In this document: piece by piece, positions 34,416 to 46,480 of the stretch | Position numbering within the stretch: the first letter of the stretch is position 1 | How the letters are laid out: every line of letters starts with the position of its first letter | Source of the DNA: Prunella strophiata | Lineage: Eukaryota; Chordata; Aves; Passeriformes; Prunellidae | Length of the DNA stretch: 64,000 nucleotides | Direction: 5' to 3' | NCBI GenBank assembly: GCA_036583965.1 | Contig: JAZBQD010000014.1 | Location: forward strand, 39,914,990 to 39,978,989 | Made by a program: the position numbers and the translations under genes | The notes under the pieces: model-generated | Databases searched by the model: none | Seen by the model: only the letters and a program-made list of their open reading frames with translations | What the model was told of the DNA's origin: nothing

Positions 34416-37400
34416 GCCACTCAAAGTGCTACTCCCTTGAGCTGCTGTGCGTGTCACACATCGGGGCTGGCCCTGATGTCTGACAGTCTGACAGTCACGT
34501 TCGATGTCAGCCTTAGAAGGATGGATTCCAGCCCAGCAAGCAGTGGTGCACAGCCCTCCCCGAAAAGCTGGCTCTGGGAAAGTGGAAAGAATATAATCCA
34601 GAATGGCAGGAATAGCTGAAATTTGGAGCATGGGGCAAGTTGTCAGAAGGGCGTAAATGACTGGCATACCCTTGGTCCGGGTGCCTCCAGCTGCAGTGGG
34701 GACAGCCTCCTCTGCTTAAAGAGCTGGAACTTGGTTCAGCCCTTGGAGACTGTGGAGGATGAGAGCTGGCTGCCAGCTCTGCAGGTGCAGTGAGACCATG
34801 CCTGCCAGGAGTCAAGCACAGTGGTTCACAGAGCTGGTAGCCATGCTTCTCCAAGGTCCCTGGCTGCAAGGTTGGGGATGCAGAAGGGCTCAGGTGTGGC
34901 TCAGGTTGTACAACCCATTTTTCTTTTTCCCCTGGCTGCTCTGAAACTTTGATTTTGCCAGAGAAGAGTTTTCTGAAAAGAAAAACATTGAAAAAGCAGA
35001 ATGATGGACACTGCTGCCTTGTGATGAACAAAGAATGTGGTTGTCATTCATAGGTCAAAGCCAAAAGTCAAACCAAGGCGCAGCTTCAGACTTTGAGCTG
35101 CAGGGAGGTCAGCTCTGAGGAGGTTAAAAACAGGCAGGGTACATTCTGGAGACAGAGGGCTTCATTGATGTCAGGTATGCCCAGGAGAGATTAAGCAAAG
35201 ATGCACACTATTTACAATGAATTTCCAAAGACAGTGGCTGTATAATTTGTGTTACGGAAGTTCCCAGAGATCCTGTCCTGGACAGCCAGCTCTGATGCTG
35301 CCAGGACCTGACTCTTCGCGACAAACAAGTGAATTGTGGGATCATCTACAATTGGGAAGGTTCAAGGTTCAGCTACCCAGTAATTTGGCTGGACTTGAGC
35401 TTGAGTGCTATGGGGACCTGGTGCTCAGAGAGCAGTGGCACTGTACTCATGCAGACATTCTTGCTTGTGTTTATATTTAATTCTTACAAGCACATTGCCT
35501 TGGTGTTACAGTTGCTCACTTCCACACCTCTGCATTTCAGCAGTAAGTGTACATCTGTCCTTTCTAGTTCATCTTTCATTAGGTACCACGTTCTTCCTGC
35601 TAGGGAATCAGGATAATAGGATTCCTGTTCCCTTTTCCATCTTCATGTTTTGTTCTCTGTAATTTTATTACATTTCTTCCTCTTGCCTTCCCAGTGCAAT
35701 CTTTTTCTACTCTGATCCCAATCCAGATCACCTAACACTGTCTTAGTACAGTAGGTTATTGTCTAAAACCAATTTAAAAATTTAGGTTGGATAGTCAAAT
35801 TACATTCCTTGAATAAGAAGCCCAGCCTCAAAAGAGCAGTCATCTCTGTAATCCCAACCACTTTGATTTTCATCTCAACCTTTGATGCCAGCATCTTGCT
35901 TCCTGGCTGTTTGAGTCCATCTGTTTGGCTGGGGGCTGGCTGATTTACAAGACAGTGGGCCGTGTTCCCTGGGAACATGAGGCACTAGCTGGAGATAAGC
36001 TGTAAGTCTTGTCTGGTCTTTCAGAGCACTGTGTTTTTGCAAACAGGACAGGGAACAATGCTTCAAATCCCCTTGTGCCCTGTGTGAAGTTATGCAGGCT
36101 GGCACCCCCAGCCAGGCCAGTCCCTTTCTCCCTTACCTAGGACTTGGGCATACATAACTATGTCCATATGTGGTTGAAGGTGTAGAAATGTTCTGTGCAT
36201 CCTCTCCTGAGTCCTGAAAGATGCAGCCCTCTCTCACCACTGAGCTTGTGCTGGAAAGACTGTGAGGAGGAGGGTGCAGAGATGGGCTGAATACCCACGC
36301 CTACCACATCCATTACCCCTGCACTAGATCCTGCATCCAGAGGATCAGCCTGGCTCCACAGAGCCAAAACAGAAGCTGCAGACAGGTTATGGTACTGCTT
36401 GAGAAGATGAAGAAACCACCTTTGGGCACTGGACACTGAACTCCATGTATTCAGCCACTCAGCTCAGGGCTGTGTGTCCATAGCAAGACCACTGAGGAAG
36501 GATGGGCCAGGGACCCGGCAGGCTTGAGTGTGTCAGGCTTAGAGCTGCACAGATTCTGGGCCCCTGACTTAGGGTTGGACTCCAGGACAGCCAGGATTGA
36601 GCTGGCTGAGAAATCTGATTCTGGCCCCCTGTCCCTGTTCTCCCCCTGCTTACCGAGCCCCCCTCCCCCCCCTCCCCGCCCCGCTCTTCTTTAGGGATTG
36701 GCAAAGGATTGTGCGTTATTACATGGGTGTAATCTTCTTTTAAGATGTTCATGGCAGCTCAAGTCTCCAGACTCAATTCCGCACTGATTTACACAGCCTG
36801 CAATCCCATTGTGAGGGTGGTGATTGCACAGGAGCAGACCCTGCCTGGGCTCTGCAGTGCCATGTTTGAGGTGACTTACAGGACACAGAAGATTATTACA
36901 GAAATGCCAGTCATTTGAGACCTGTTCCCAAAGATCCCCACAGAGTTCCCATGAATTTGAGAGCAGCAAGTGCTAGAGCTGTGAAACAGTCTTGTTATAT
37001 AAATCCCTGTGCACTCATGAATGATGCTCGAGGAATCATGTTTATACAGTGTTCTGTGTACTCTAACTTACTGCTTGCAGAGCATATCCAGGTCTTTGCA
37101 GGGAGGATGCTATAGACATTTAAAAAGTACTAAGGTAAAGCTGATGTATGTTTCAAGAGACAGAGTTATATCAATAATGCAGTGTAGTACAGTACTGTTG
37201 AGGTACAGTTCTGGTGCAGGGTTTGTGGACCCTCAGTGTATGGGGTTAGATAATCTACTCCACCGGGGAATTGGAAAACCTGAATTATGTATGATAGAAC
37301 AGAGATGTGTTTATACAGAGAGCAGTTCCTGCAATACTTCATACACTTAGTGCAAAAAGGGAATAACACAGGCATGCTTGATTCTGCTTGCTTGAGAACT

Positions 37401-38477
37401 TTATTATTGCATTTCATTTGCACAGCCTGATGAGCTGTGCAGTATTTGGTTTCTTCTGCCGCTAATAAAAACAGTCCATATAACTGGTTGCTGGAGTATC
37501 ATTGAGCTATTCTCTGTGAGTACATAATGAAACACATTGACCCCCTTAAACAATAAAACCCTACACTAATTTTCTTTAGTCTGAAAAGGAGACAATTCAT
37601 CTTGCTTTATAATTGCAGTCAATCAGTCATTTTACAATTGGACAGTAAGTCTCTAAGTGAAAGACCAAGCTTTAATTGAAACAATGAAACATTTGATTGT
37701 TACTGAAAAATCAGTAAGGGGCACCATTCAAAGAGCTTGTTCAAATGTTTGTCACTGAAAAGATGCACATTTCTAAAGAATCAAATATATTTGCTTTGGA
37801 ATGAGATTGTTTTAGCAAATACAGTTGCTTATCTAAGATGTAAAACCAGTGAGCCTTTTTTTCTCTCCCCTGCCCCCAACCACTGCAGCACTTAATGCTG
37901 CTCTGTGCTTATAAACGCCTGAAACATGGAGATGAAATCTGGGCTTATAGGGTTTGTCATAGGCTGCAGAAGAGCCAGGACTTCACCCTCGCTGACCTGA
38001 AAGTGGCTCCAAAGCATTCAGCTGCACCTTCACAACAATGAAATGAAGACTGTGAGCTGCCCAAGCTTTAGTAGTTCAGGAGAGACATTTCCCTTACCTT
38101 GAGTTTCTCTGTAAGCCTGAGCTGTCAGTCGGCTTTCATTGCCAGGAATAGTACTCTGACCATTGGCATGGGTATATTGATTGTAAGGACAAGTGTACAA
38201 TTTCTTCCAGATGCAGGAAGAAAGGGCATTCTTGTTCCACAGTAAGTGTCTACAGGTGGAGTGTATAGAGTTGGTTATGCTGTAAGTTCATGCTATACCA
38301 GGGTCCATGATTATTTTCAAGCCCTAGGCTATACTATGTACCCCCTCAGATTACTTTTTTTTTTGTCCATTTTGCTGAGTTTCTTTAGAATATAATGATC
38401 AGAATGTCCATTTTGTGAGCTTCACACACCCTAATTTTGGCAACTGAAGTCATATGCCTAATTCAAATAAGGGCTTC
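34416..38477. other. Upstream intergenic DNA, no supported gene
   Basis: This is the first 4 kb upstream of the SRGAP1 CpG island. Composition falls quickly to the genomic background. A 172-codon minus-strand frame (34,513-35,031) has no recognisable domain and is not annotated as a gene. A G-rich tract lies at 36,658-36,682, and an AT-rich block at about 37,380-37,850 resembles a candidate regulatory element. No exon of a neighbouring gene was recognised. Confidence 0.5.
36658..36682 (-). repeat. Poly(C)/poly(G) tract with G-quadruplex potential (minus)
   Basis: Plus-strand runs of C6, C8, C4 and C4 are separated by single T, T and G bases. The minus strand therefore carries four long G runs with one-base loops, an almost ideal quadruplex pattern. 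It lies about 3.5 kb upstream of the SRGAP1 start codon. Confidence 0.85.
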
Positions 38478-38956
38478 TCAGTATAAAAGAGACATAGAGC
38501 TCCAGGAGAAAGTCCAGTGGAGGACTACAAAGATGATTAAGTCATCTCTCTTACAAGGACAGGCTGATATGGTTGGGCCTGTTCAGCCTCAAGAAGAGAT
38601 GACTGAGGGGGGACCTCATCAGTGTCTGTAAATATCTGAAGGGAGGGTATCAAGACAGTGGAGCTGTGCTCTTCTTAGTGGTGCTGAGCAATAGGACAAG
38701 AGACAACAGGCAGAAACTGATCCTTAGGAAGTTCCACCTGAACATGAGGAAAAACTTCTTTTACTGTGAGGGTGACTATGTCCTGGAACAGATTGTCCAG
38801 AGAGGTTGTGGAGTCTCCTTCTCTGGAGATATTCAAAAGCTGTCTGGACACAATCCTCAATAACATGTTCTAGTGTCCCTGTCTAAATAGGGAGGTGGGA
38901 CTAGATGCTCTTCAGTGGTCTCTTGCAACTGTACCCATTCTGTGATTCTGTAATTT
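38478..38956 (+). mobile_element. CR1 LINE 3' fragment (plus)
   Basis: A 5'-truncated CR1 copy of about 480 bp. It begins at a segment like AAAGAGACATAGAGCTCC and runs through the CR1 C-terminal region (GGACAGGCTGATATG and GTTCAGCCTCAAGAAG are typical). It ends with CATTCTGTGATTCTGTAA near 38,937-38,954, the characteristic CR1 3' tail. The reading frame is broken. Confidence 0.93.
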
Positions 38957-39304
38957 AACTGTCATTTAACCTCCTTCAAAAGTCAACCAAGAGAGGTGGG
39001 CATCTGAAATTCACTTAGTTTAGATACTTAATTTAGTACAGATTTTGTTCCCATTTTCCTTAGTGTCATAACCAGAGGTCATATAAGACAGTAATGATAT
39101 CCTCTTCATAAAACCTGAAAGTGATATGCTGAATCTTAACAACAATTAGGAATATTTATAGTCCTTTGCTGCTGAGTAAAATGCACAGCTAAGGGTATGC
39201 AGACTGCATTTGCTCATTTACTAATTGCAGTCACATTGGAAAGTAATCCTGTTGGCCGGTCATCTGAAGGAGGATTCAGGAAAACAGCCAGTAGGTAATT
39301 TTTT

Positions 39305-39334
39305 CTATATATGTGTGTGCGTGCATGTGTGTAT
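39305..39334. repeat. TG/TA-rich microsatellite
   Basis: Interrupted TATATGTGTGTGCGTGCATG-type simple sequence. Confidence 0.8.
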
Positions 39335-40714
39335 ACTGCCAATTTGCCATGTTCAAATGTGTGCAATAGCTCTCTCAGCATGAAATACATCTGAATCCAG
39401 TGGAGAATTGTTCACCTTGCTGAAAAAAGAAATCTTCCAAGTGAAATCACTGACTTGAAATGTTAAGACATGCTTCTGGTTCAATAAGGTAAGATTTCAG
39501 TCCTAGAGGACTGAGAGAGTCTGGGACCTGAACAAGCCTTGTGTTTCTTCTAAATCAAGGAGAAATGCACCAAACCCAAACCTTCCCACATTAGTTTCAC
39601 TGCTATTTTGTTTGAAGAAATAAATGAGACTAAAAGAAGTGTTTGATACATTAATATTTAGTTATTTGGTTTTACAATTCTGAAGTGTATCTTAATGTTT
39701 CCTTGTTAATTTGTTCATTTTGAGGAGTGCTAATAGGACTAATGACATAACTAACATATAGAAAGTGATGAGGCTACTTTATGCCTTCTACTGCTGTTAA
39801 GAATATCATCCTTTTTTGTATGGTATTGCTATTCACTTCCCAACTAATAATTACAAGGAGGAATGAATTCCAAGTAATAACTTTCTCACTTAATGAGAAG
39901 AGACTGAGGCAGTCTTGCCTTTTGGAAAGAGAAGTATAGAAGTAATTGTATCCTCACTGCAGGGTTTGTGTTCTCTGTGGGGCTACTTTTGTTCTATTGG
40001 TAGCCTTTGAGACTCTAGTATTCTGCTTCTGAACATAATGAGCTGAATGCCTAATTTGTAAGCTTTAGACACCTTATACCTGCCAGCTTACATACACTAG
40101 CATTATTCTGTATCTTTATCTTACTTCTTAAATTTAAGAGTATATTGTCCAGAGAAGCAGGAAGGTTGTTTTTGGTTTGGCTTTTCTTTCCAAGGCTGGT
40201 AAGGGAACACCAGTGTATTTTGAAAGAACTCTTCCAAGTGAGCATAAGGGGCTGTGTTAGTGGTATTTAAAGTCTTTGATGAGCAGATAATTGCAACTCT
40301 AATAAACAGCTTTTGGGTTTAAATTTTCTGCTTGCATTGTTTGTGTTTGTTCTATCCATTCTCATCTAAGAATGAAATGCTTCTGCTACTTTATTACTCC
40401 TGACCTTCTCATACTAATGCTTTTGAGTGGAGAACATTAGAAGCTGGGTTACGTTTAAAAGGTGAAGGAACTGCTTGAAGCAGCATCAGATAATTAAGAA
40501 CATCACATTTTAAAAAATCAGTCCTATGTACTTCATCATGCTACTGTTATCTGACTTTAAGTGGAATGCTTCTATGAATAAGGCTGCTGGATTGTACCCT
40601 CAGGACTTAGATAGGGGAACACAACTGCCAGTCTTGCTATCCTTATATGGCCTTCATGGGCCATCCAGGAATCTCAGCTTTCTGGGCTGCTTCCGTCTGT
40701 GCCAGTAGTTTAAA

Positions 40715-40935
40715 GGTTGCAAATCGCCTTCATTTATCTCAAATGGGCACTAATTTTGAAGCCCAGCAATGACACTTCAAATGTCAGCCTTGTTCATTTT
40801 CTCAGAAGCATCCAGCTAGTCTGCTTATTCATTAATGTGCCTGGCTGGGTGGGAACAGCTGCAGTCTATCTGCCTGAAAAAGTGCCTGGCTATTAATGGT
40901 CTACGCAGCGTGCTGTCATTTCTCTGATTAAGCCC
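40715..40935. promoter_or_regulatory. Candidate conserved regulatory element
   Basis: The block combines several homeodomain-like TAAT cores (TTCATTAATG, CTATTAATGG, GATTAAG), a CAGCTG E-box within GGGAACAGCTGCAG, and CpGs kept in CTACGCAGCG, amid otherwise CpG-poor DNA. This is the kind of make-up seen in vertebrate developmental enhancers. Conservation could not be tested, so this is a suggestion only. Confidence 0.35.
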
Positions 40936-41149
40936 CTTGGTCTACCCTCTGGCTGAGCCCTTGCCTGAGAAAAAGGCATATGCAGAGTGAGGCAAAAGTG
41001 GAAAAGGAAGGCTACCTCTGTAGCATCTTCTCTTTTGATTATTGATAGCATGATGCTGCTTTCCTGAGGTTTTTTTCTCTTAGCTACTTTTGCCTTCACT
41101 GTTGGAAAAAAGCAGACCAGACTCATGCAGGAGGGGTGGTGATACCTGG

Positions 41150-41206
41150 GAATCAATGATCCTTGTGGGTCCCTTCCAATTCAAAATATTCTGTGATCCT
41201 ATATGG
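41150..41206 (+). mobile_element. Short CR1 LINE 3' terminal fragment (plus)
   Basis: Only the last 60 or so bases of a CR1 copy remain. The segment TGATCCTTGTGGGTCCCTTC, followed by a CCAA motif and the ending ATTCTGTGATCCTATATG, is the standard CR1 tail. Confidence 0.88.
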
Positions 41207-43022
41207 AAGTGCTAATGCCAACATAACTGAATCTTAGACTGTGAAATAGAGGTAGGAAGGGATACAGCTCCAAGCTGGGTCTGAGGAGACCCAGAATCTC
41301 TACATTTTGCTTAATACCACTTTAAGCCTCACTCAAAATCCCAGCTGCTAGCATGGCCCAAGAGCACTTCAGGGTAAATTGGGTGGTGTCAGTTGGAATG
41401 TTTTCAGGCTGCAGAAGGAATTGAATCCAGACCTGCTTCTAGAGATGCTGTCCCCCTGTATTAAAAGACATCAGGATGTCCTTCTTCTGCCACTGGATTC
41501 TAAAAGACAAGGATTAACCTGAAAACTGTTCTTTTAAGTATTTGATACTAGTGTGACTTTGTACAGGGAAGGTGCTTCTTGCTGCAGTCTCCATCTCTGG
41601 GTGAATTTTGAGGTAATGCCCAGCTCCCTGCTGCAGAGGTGTGGAATCACTGGGTGCTTGAAGGTACCCATGTCCTTTGTTAAACCTGGCTTTCTGAGGT
41701 ATCCTCAGGTTGCAGCTGACCCTCTCTGCACACTTGGGCTGCTGGCTTTCATCAACAAGAGACACACAGTAGCTAAAAGGTAAAACATAATTATCTTAGC
41801 CTCACAACTGTGGCTCCAAGGTAAAGCTTTTAAGCTTTTATGCCAGTGTCCAAGAAGATGTGTCCCACATGGAAGAAAATCAGTAAGGAGTTCCGGAGCA
41901 ATTTTTTTCTTTCATTTTTGGCATGACTAAGAACATTTCTTAGTCATAGTTCCCTTTTGTTATTTCTGTTCAGCCACCCACTGTCACAATAATTGGGTGT
42001 GCAAATATTGCAAACTACACACAGGGACTTTTCTCCAAATGAAGTTATTTTTATAGAGTCTGTATCTCAGACACATAAACCCAAAAGCTTTCTGTTAACA
42101 TCCACTGCTTCAAAAATTCATTTTGACCCAAGATAATATCTGTTTAAGGTGATTCATAGTTTTCAAACGTGCATAAAAACTAAAGATGTGTAGAAAATCC
42201 TTCCTGGGGGCCTCCAGGGCAGTTTCCAGCCGAGGCTGTTGATGTATTTGAGATGTCACAGCTCCCTCCAGCGGGCTACTTCCAGGAGAAGGATTTTGCA
42301 GGCACCATCCCAAAGCTTCCAAACCTCAAACAGAAAATATTCAAACCATTTTTTTAAAACACATTCCCCCCTGAATTTAGTAGCTGATTCTCCCTTCTCA
42401 CAATATAATAATATTTGAAGCAAAGACTTGTATAAAATCTGAGAAAATTAATGTACATGGACCAGACTTTCATATAGAGACAGACCAATTATTTCCTGTT
42501 GACTGCTGTGTAAATGCAGTTTTTCATTTGGAGTAGGGTGGCATGGCCTATGAAACCACAACATATGAGATGTAGTGGGATAAGGAAGGTTTCCTATGTT
42601 TACATTCTCCAAGTCATCATTCTCCAACATCAAACTACTGCAACAAGTCCAGCACAAATGCCATGCCATTCGTCTGAACATATGTGACTCCATGTAGGTT
42701 TGTTTTCATAACACGGATTGCTGGTACTTATGAACGTTCACAAGAGCTGATGCCTTCTTTTATGAGTTTTCAAGTGGCAGTGGATGAAGCCATATCCATG
42801 GGAATGATAAAGTCTAGTCCAAGCTAAGGAACAGATCTAGAATGGAAATGTATTCTTTCTTTCCAAGAACCTGAAAACACAGAGCAGTTATTTTGGGAGA
42901 TTTCCAATAATTCTAATCCTTAGTGTCATTTTTCTTGGGAGATGATGTCTTGTGACATAAGCATTTTATAAATATTTGAATTTTCACAAATACCATAAAC
43001 CGCAACATCTATATCAATAATT

Positions 43023-43066
43023 TTAGATTGATGATTTAATATTGTTAGATTGATTATTTGATATTA
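43023..43066. repeat. 22-bp imperfect tandem duplication
   Basis: Two adjacent units begin TTAGATTGAT and differ at three positions. Both keep ATTGAT/TAATAT homeodomain-like cores. Confidence 0.75.
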
Positions 43067-44824
43067 AAAGAAAAGTAATGAAAGGAGTTTAATGCTTTCC
43101 TTTCCTATCAACTTCTGTTGACATTACTGACTCCTCAGTAGTGATTCAAGCTGTAGGTTTAAAAATGGGCTTGCAGATCATGGATAGTGCTGGCAAACCA
43201 AGGAATGGATTCAGTGTGATGGTTATAGATAGGTGGTGGCTGAGCCTATAAGAATCTGCATTGGATACAATGGTATTAGCATCTGGAGACACAACAACAG
43301 CACTACATAAATCATGTGCAGTGTTATATGTTCTCAAGTATATAATATGTTGCCTGGCAACTGCATGTCTCTCAGCTTGGAAAAGTAACTGTTTTTAATT
43401 ATGTCCCTGTGATACTGTATGACCACAGAATTAAGAACACTGACTCTGCCTGATTGTTTTAAAAATGACATTTATTAAAAAATTATACTCCTTTTTTGAA
43501 TCATCAATATGTCTTGCCTCAATCAAGCATTCTGTGCTTCTGGTGTTTTTCCTAAGCATACTCTACTGTATTACACTCCAAGGATACTTATGCAGAACAT
43601 GTTTTCTTTTCCCTGAGTAGTTCAGGATTTATAGAATTTATAAAGCATCCTTCATGTAGTCAGGGCCTACTGTTTCTTCTTTTTTTTTTTCTCTGTAAGA
43701 ATGTGCTTGCATCTCTCAGCTCACAGGGACAAGAAATTTGGGATGTTTGGCTCTCCTGTGGCTTGGACTTTCATCTTATGTAAGGAAAGGCACTAATATG
43801 CAGACCAGCCTGGCACATATCAGTAGTTTACAGCATCCTTCAGCTGGATTTAGGTAAGCTAAGTACATCTGAAAAGCTAGATCCCTTATATATACACTAT
43901 ATTTCCAGGTTTCTGTAAACTGTAATTCCTGCACTATTAAGAGTGGACCACATTAGTAAAAAACACTTTGCAAAGTCATGGAGCTGATGCACAGCCTTCA
44001 GTGTACTATTCCTCTGCAAAGAACATAGCTAGAGAAGAAATTGTAAATATCACCCATCTTTGCAGGTCCTGCCTCAGTAGGAATGGAGTAAAGCACACTG
44101 CCTGGGACACCCTGCAACATGGGAATCACCTCTCTATTCAAACCCCCTTTGATGGAGTGGATTAGGAGTAGCTCTTCTATTATAGAGGTAAATACTCCAG
44201 CCAGAAGGTGGGCTATAGAAAAGGTGTCACAATTTCAGAAATCTGTTTTGTGGACTCCTTCATATTTGAGGGCCTTAAACTCTGACACAGCCATTTGGAC
44301 TGGACCTCTTAAGAGACTTAAAGAGATGCTTAGTTGCTCATAGGCAATAAATCCCAGATGCATGGGGAAACTGAGCTACATCAAACAAATATTTTCAAGT
44401 GGCACGGACAAGTTTCTAGTGAGTCAGGGTGCCTCCAGCATTACTAACCATCAGCTGCAGAGTTCTTTGAATTGAATTCTTGTACATAGGTATTCAGTTC
44501 TACCTTATTTGTGTATTTTATCAAACCCCAATTTTATTTTATTGATTTATTTTTTTATATGGTCCCAAGTCCCCATTGAGATTATGCTCCTTTTGTGTTT
44601 TAACACCTAACTGTCCATTAAGAAACCTTCAAGAAATAACTTCTAAAAAAACAACCCTAGCAGATCATCTAAGAGAGGATGGCATTAAGAGTAGTCCCTC
44701 AAATCATTCTCAGTTCTGTACAGCTTTTTCACTGTATGGTTACATAGGAACAAAGGTTTCCTCAGGTACTATTGCTTAATACTCAGAATATGGACATTAA
44801 TTTTATATTACACTTTCTGGCCTC

Positions 44825-44841
44825 TTTTTTTTTTTTTTTTT
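44825..44841. repeat. Poly(T) tract, 17 nt
   Basis: Simple T run about 100 bp left of LTR copy B. Confidence 0.9.
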
Positions 44842-44938
44842 CCTTCTGTGTATGGAGTCCTTACCTAATTTTATAAAATGTAAGAAATGCACTTAATATG
44901 AATATGAACATATACTTTATTAAACATATGAACATATA

Positions 44939-45245
44939 TGTGGGAGGTAGTACTGAAGGTAATTTCACCCCCTAAAGAGTTGCAGCTATTTTAATTACTA
45001 AGATTTGGAACAGGTGTGCTCTTAATAGGACACAGGTACCTCCTATGACATTGAGTAGTATAAAAGGAGGGACCAGGAAGATAAGAGGAGATGGGATTCA
45101 GTTAGCAGTGCTGTGGTGAAGAAGGAGGATGGAGTCAGCACTGGAAGGAATGGAACTTGTGAAAAGGTATGGGACTTTCTACAGCAAGATAACATTTCAG
45201 AGCTTGCTGATATAACTAGTAGCCTTATCTGTGTCAATAATGACA
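44939..45245 (+). mobile_element. Solo LTR, 307 bp, same family as 19.9 kb (copy B)
   Basis: It starts TGTGGGAGGTAGTACTGAAG and ends GTGTCAATAATGACA, the same 307-bp length as copy A. By eye the two copies align without gaps and differ at about 26 positions (roughly 8-9 percent). The TATA box (45,059-45,067) and the donor-like AAAAGGTATGG (GT at 45,167-45,168) are conserved at the same offsets. The flanks are CATATA on the left (44,933-44,938) and CGTATA on the right (45,246-45,251), a 6-bp target duplication with one transition, although the left side sits in ATATG-rich DNA. No polyadenylation signal was seen inside. It points rightward, away from SRGAP1. A CR1 tail begins about 22 bp downstream. 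Confidence 0.9.
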
Positions 45246-45267
45246 CGTATACCTTATTAAACTCAGT

Positions 45268-45438
45268 ACTGGCACAGGTTGCCCAGGGAGGTTGTGGAGT
45301 CTCCATTCTTAGAGATAATAAGATATTTGAACATGGTCCCAAGCAACCAGCTACAGGTGGCCCTGCTTGAGCAGGGGGCTTGGACCAGATGACTTCCAGA
45401 TGTCCCTTACAACCTCAGCCATTCTGTGATTCTATGAA
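45268..45438 (+). mobile_element. CR1 LINE 3' terminal fragment (plus)
   Basis: Starts at GGCACAGGTTGCCCAGGGAG and ends CATTCTGTGATTCTATGAAA, both classic CR1 3' landmarks. It lies about 22 bp after LTR copy B. The 5' truncation is normal for CR1. Confidence 0.93.
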
Positions 45439-45753
45439 ACATACAGTGAAGGGAGTCTGATCAGAAGACCCAATTACTATCTGTCTCTTTCTTTCTCTTC
45501 TCCCAGACCTTCTCAGCTAACATTGAAAGTACCTTCAGAGAAAGAAAATCAGTCTCAAAACCCAAATCCATGGCAATAGGACATGACTCAGAAGTTGGCA
45601 AGTTCACCCTGTGGAGCAGAATGAAAAATCCCATCCTTAAATGCAGAGGCTGATGGGCAATTTCCATGCAGTCACACTGAGCTGGGGGACCAGCAGCTGG
45701 TGCATCCCACCCTGCCAGTCAGGCCAGAGCAAGATGGAACCATCTAGCAAAAG

Positions 45754-45770
45754 TTTTTTTTTTTTTTTTT
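45754..45770. repeat. Poly(T) tract, 17 nt
   Basis: Simple T run in unique intergenic sequence. Confidence 0.9.
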
Positions 45771-46480
45771 GTTGGAGAGTTTATTGCTTTGGTTTGAAAT
45801 TGTATTAGACTGGGAGGACTTTATATTGCTTTTCATGAAGGGAACTGTGAAGAATAGATAGAAGATTATCAGCACAATTCAGAGGCTGTCTTTTGTATTT
45901 GTCAAATTGGTCAGATGTAAGATTTTAGTCCCTACAACTCAAGCACTGCAGTGCCTAATGACAAATGCAGTCCTAGCTGTCTATTTGCCTTTCATGGCAC
46001 GTGGGGAGAAATGACTACTCAGGAAATCCAGTGTGCTGTGTGGGAGCTGCCTTGTGTGGGCCAGAAGACATGGAAATGGGAATGAGCCTGGGATCCCTCC
46101 TCAGCTCTCCAATGTGTGAGTGGGTGTCTTGGAGAAAGCACACGTGTCATAGCCTGGGCAATTCACAGCCACATCTCTTAGTGCCCAAGAATGTAACTAG
46201 AAACACCAGACCCTAGGCAACAGCCAGCCAGGGAAGTAGTCTCTGCCCCAGTCATTAAATTTGTGTGGCTCACAGGATATCTGTGTATCTCAGACAGGAT
46301 AATAACATTCACTGAAGAACAAACAGGCAGGACCACAAGACAGAAAATGAGAGTGAGCCTTCCTCTGCAGCAAGATGGGCGATGAATGAGGTGGGAGAGT
46401 CACATCTGCTTTGTAGATACAATGTGGAGATGAAGTAGAGAAGAGATTCTCTGATTAAAAATGTTTTCAGTGCTGATGAC

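Larger units (their letters stand above)
38957..41149. other. Upstream intergenic DNA with a candidate conserved element
   Basis: No gene was recognised. A GT-rich microsatellite occupies about 39,305-39,334. A block at 40,715-40,935 stands out by motif density and is reported separately as a possible enhancer. Confidence 0.5.
41207..44938. other. Upstream intergenic DNA, no gene seen
   Basis: No gene or known transposon was recognised. A 22-bp tandem duplication lies at 43,023-43,066 and a 17-nt poly(T) at 44,825-44,841. Confidence 0.55.

Noticed and set aside
33885..34619. 244-codon plus-strand frame as a divergent gene
   Set aside because: It starts in the GC-rich core, overlaps other open frames, and shows no domain or splice structure. 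Kept only as possible divergent transcription.
19891..45245. The two 307-bp LTRs as the ends of one provirus
   Set aside because: They are in opposite orientation, have different flanking duplications, lack internal retroviral genes between them, and enclose SRGAP1 exon 1.
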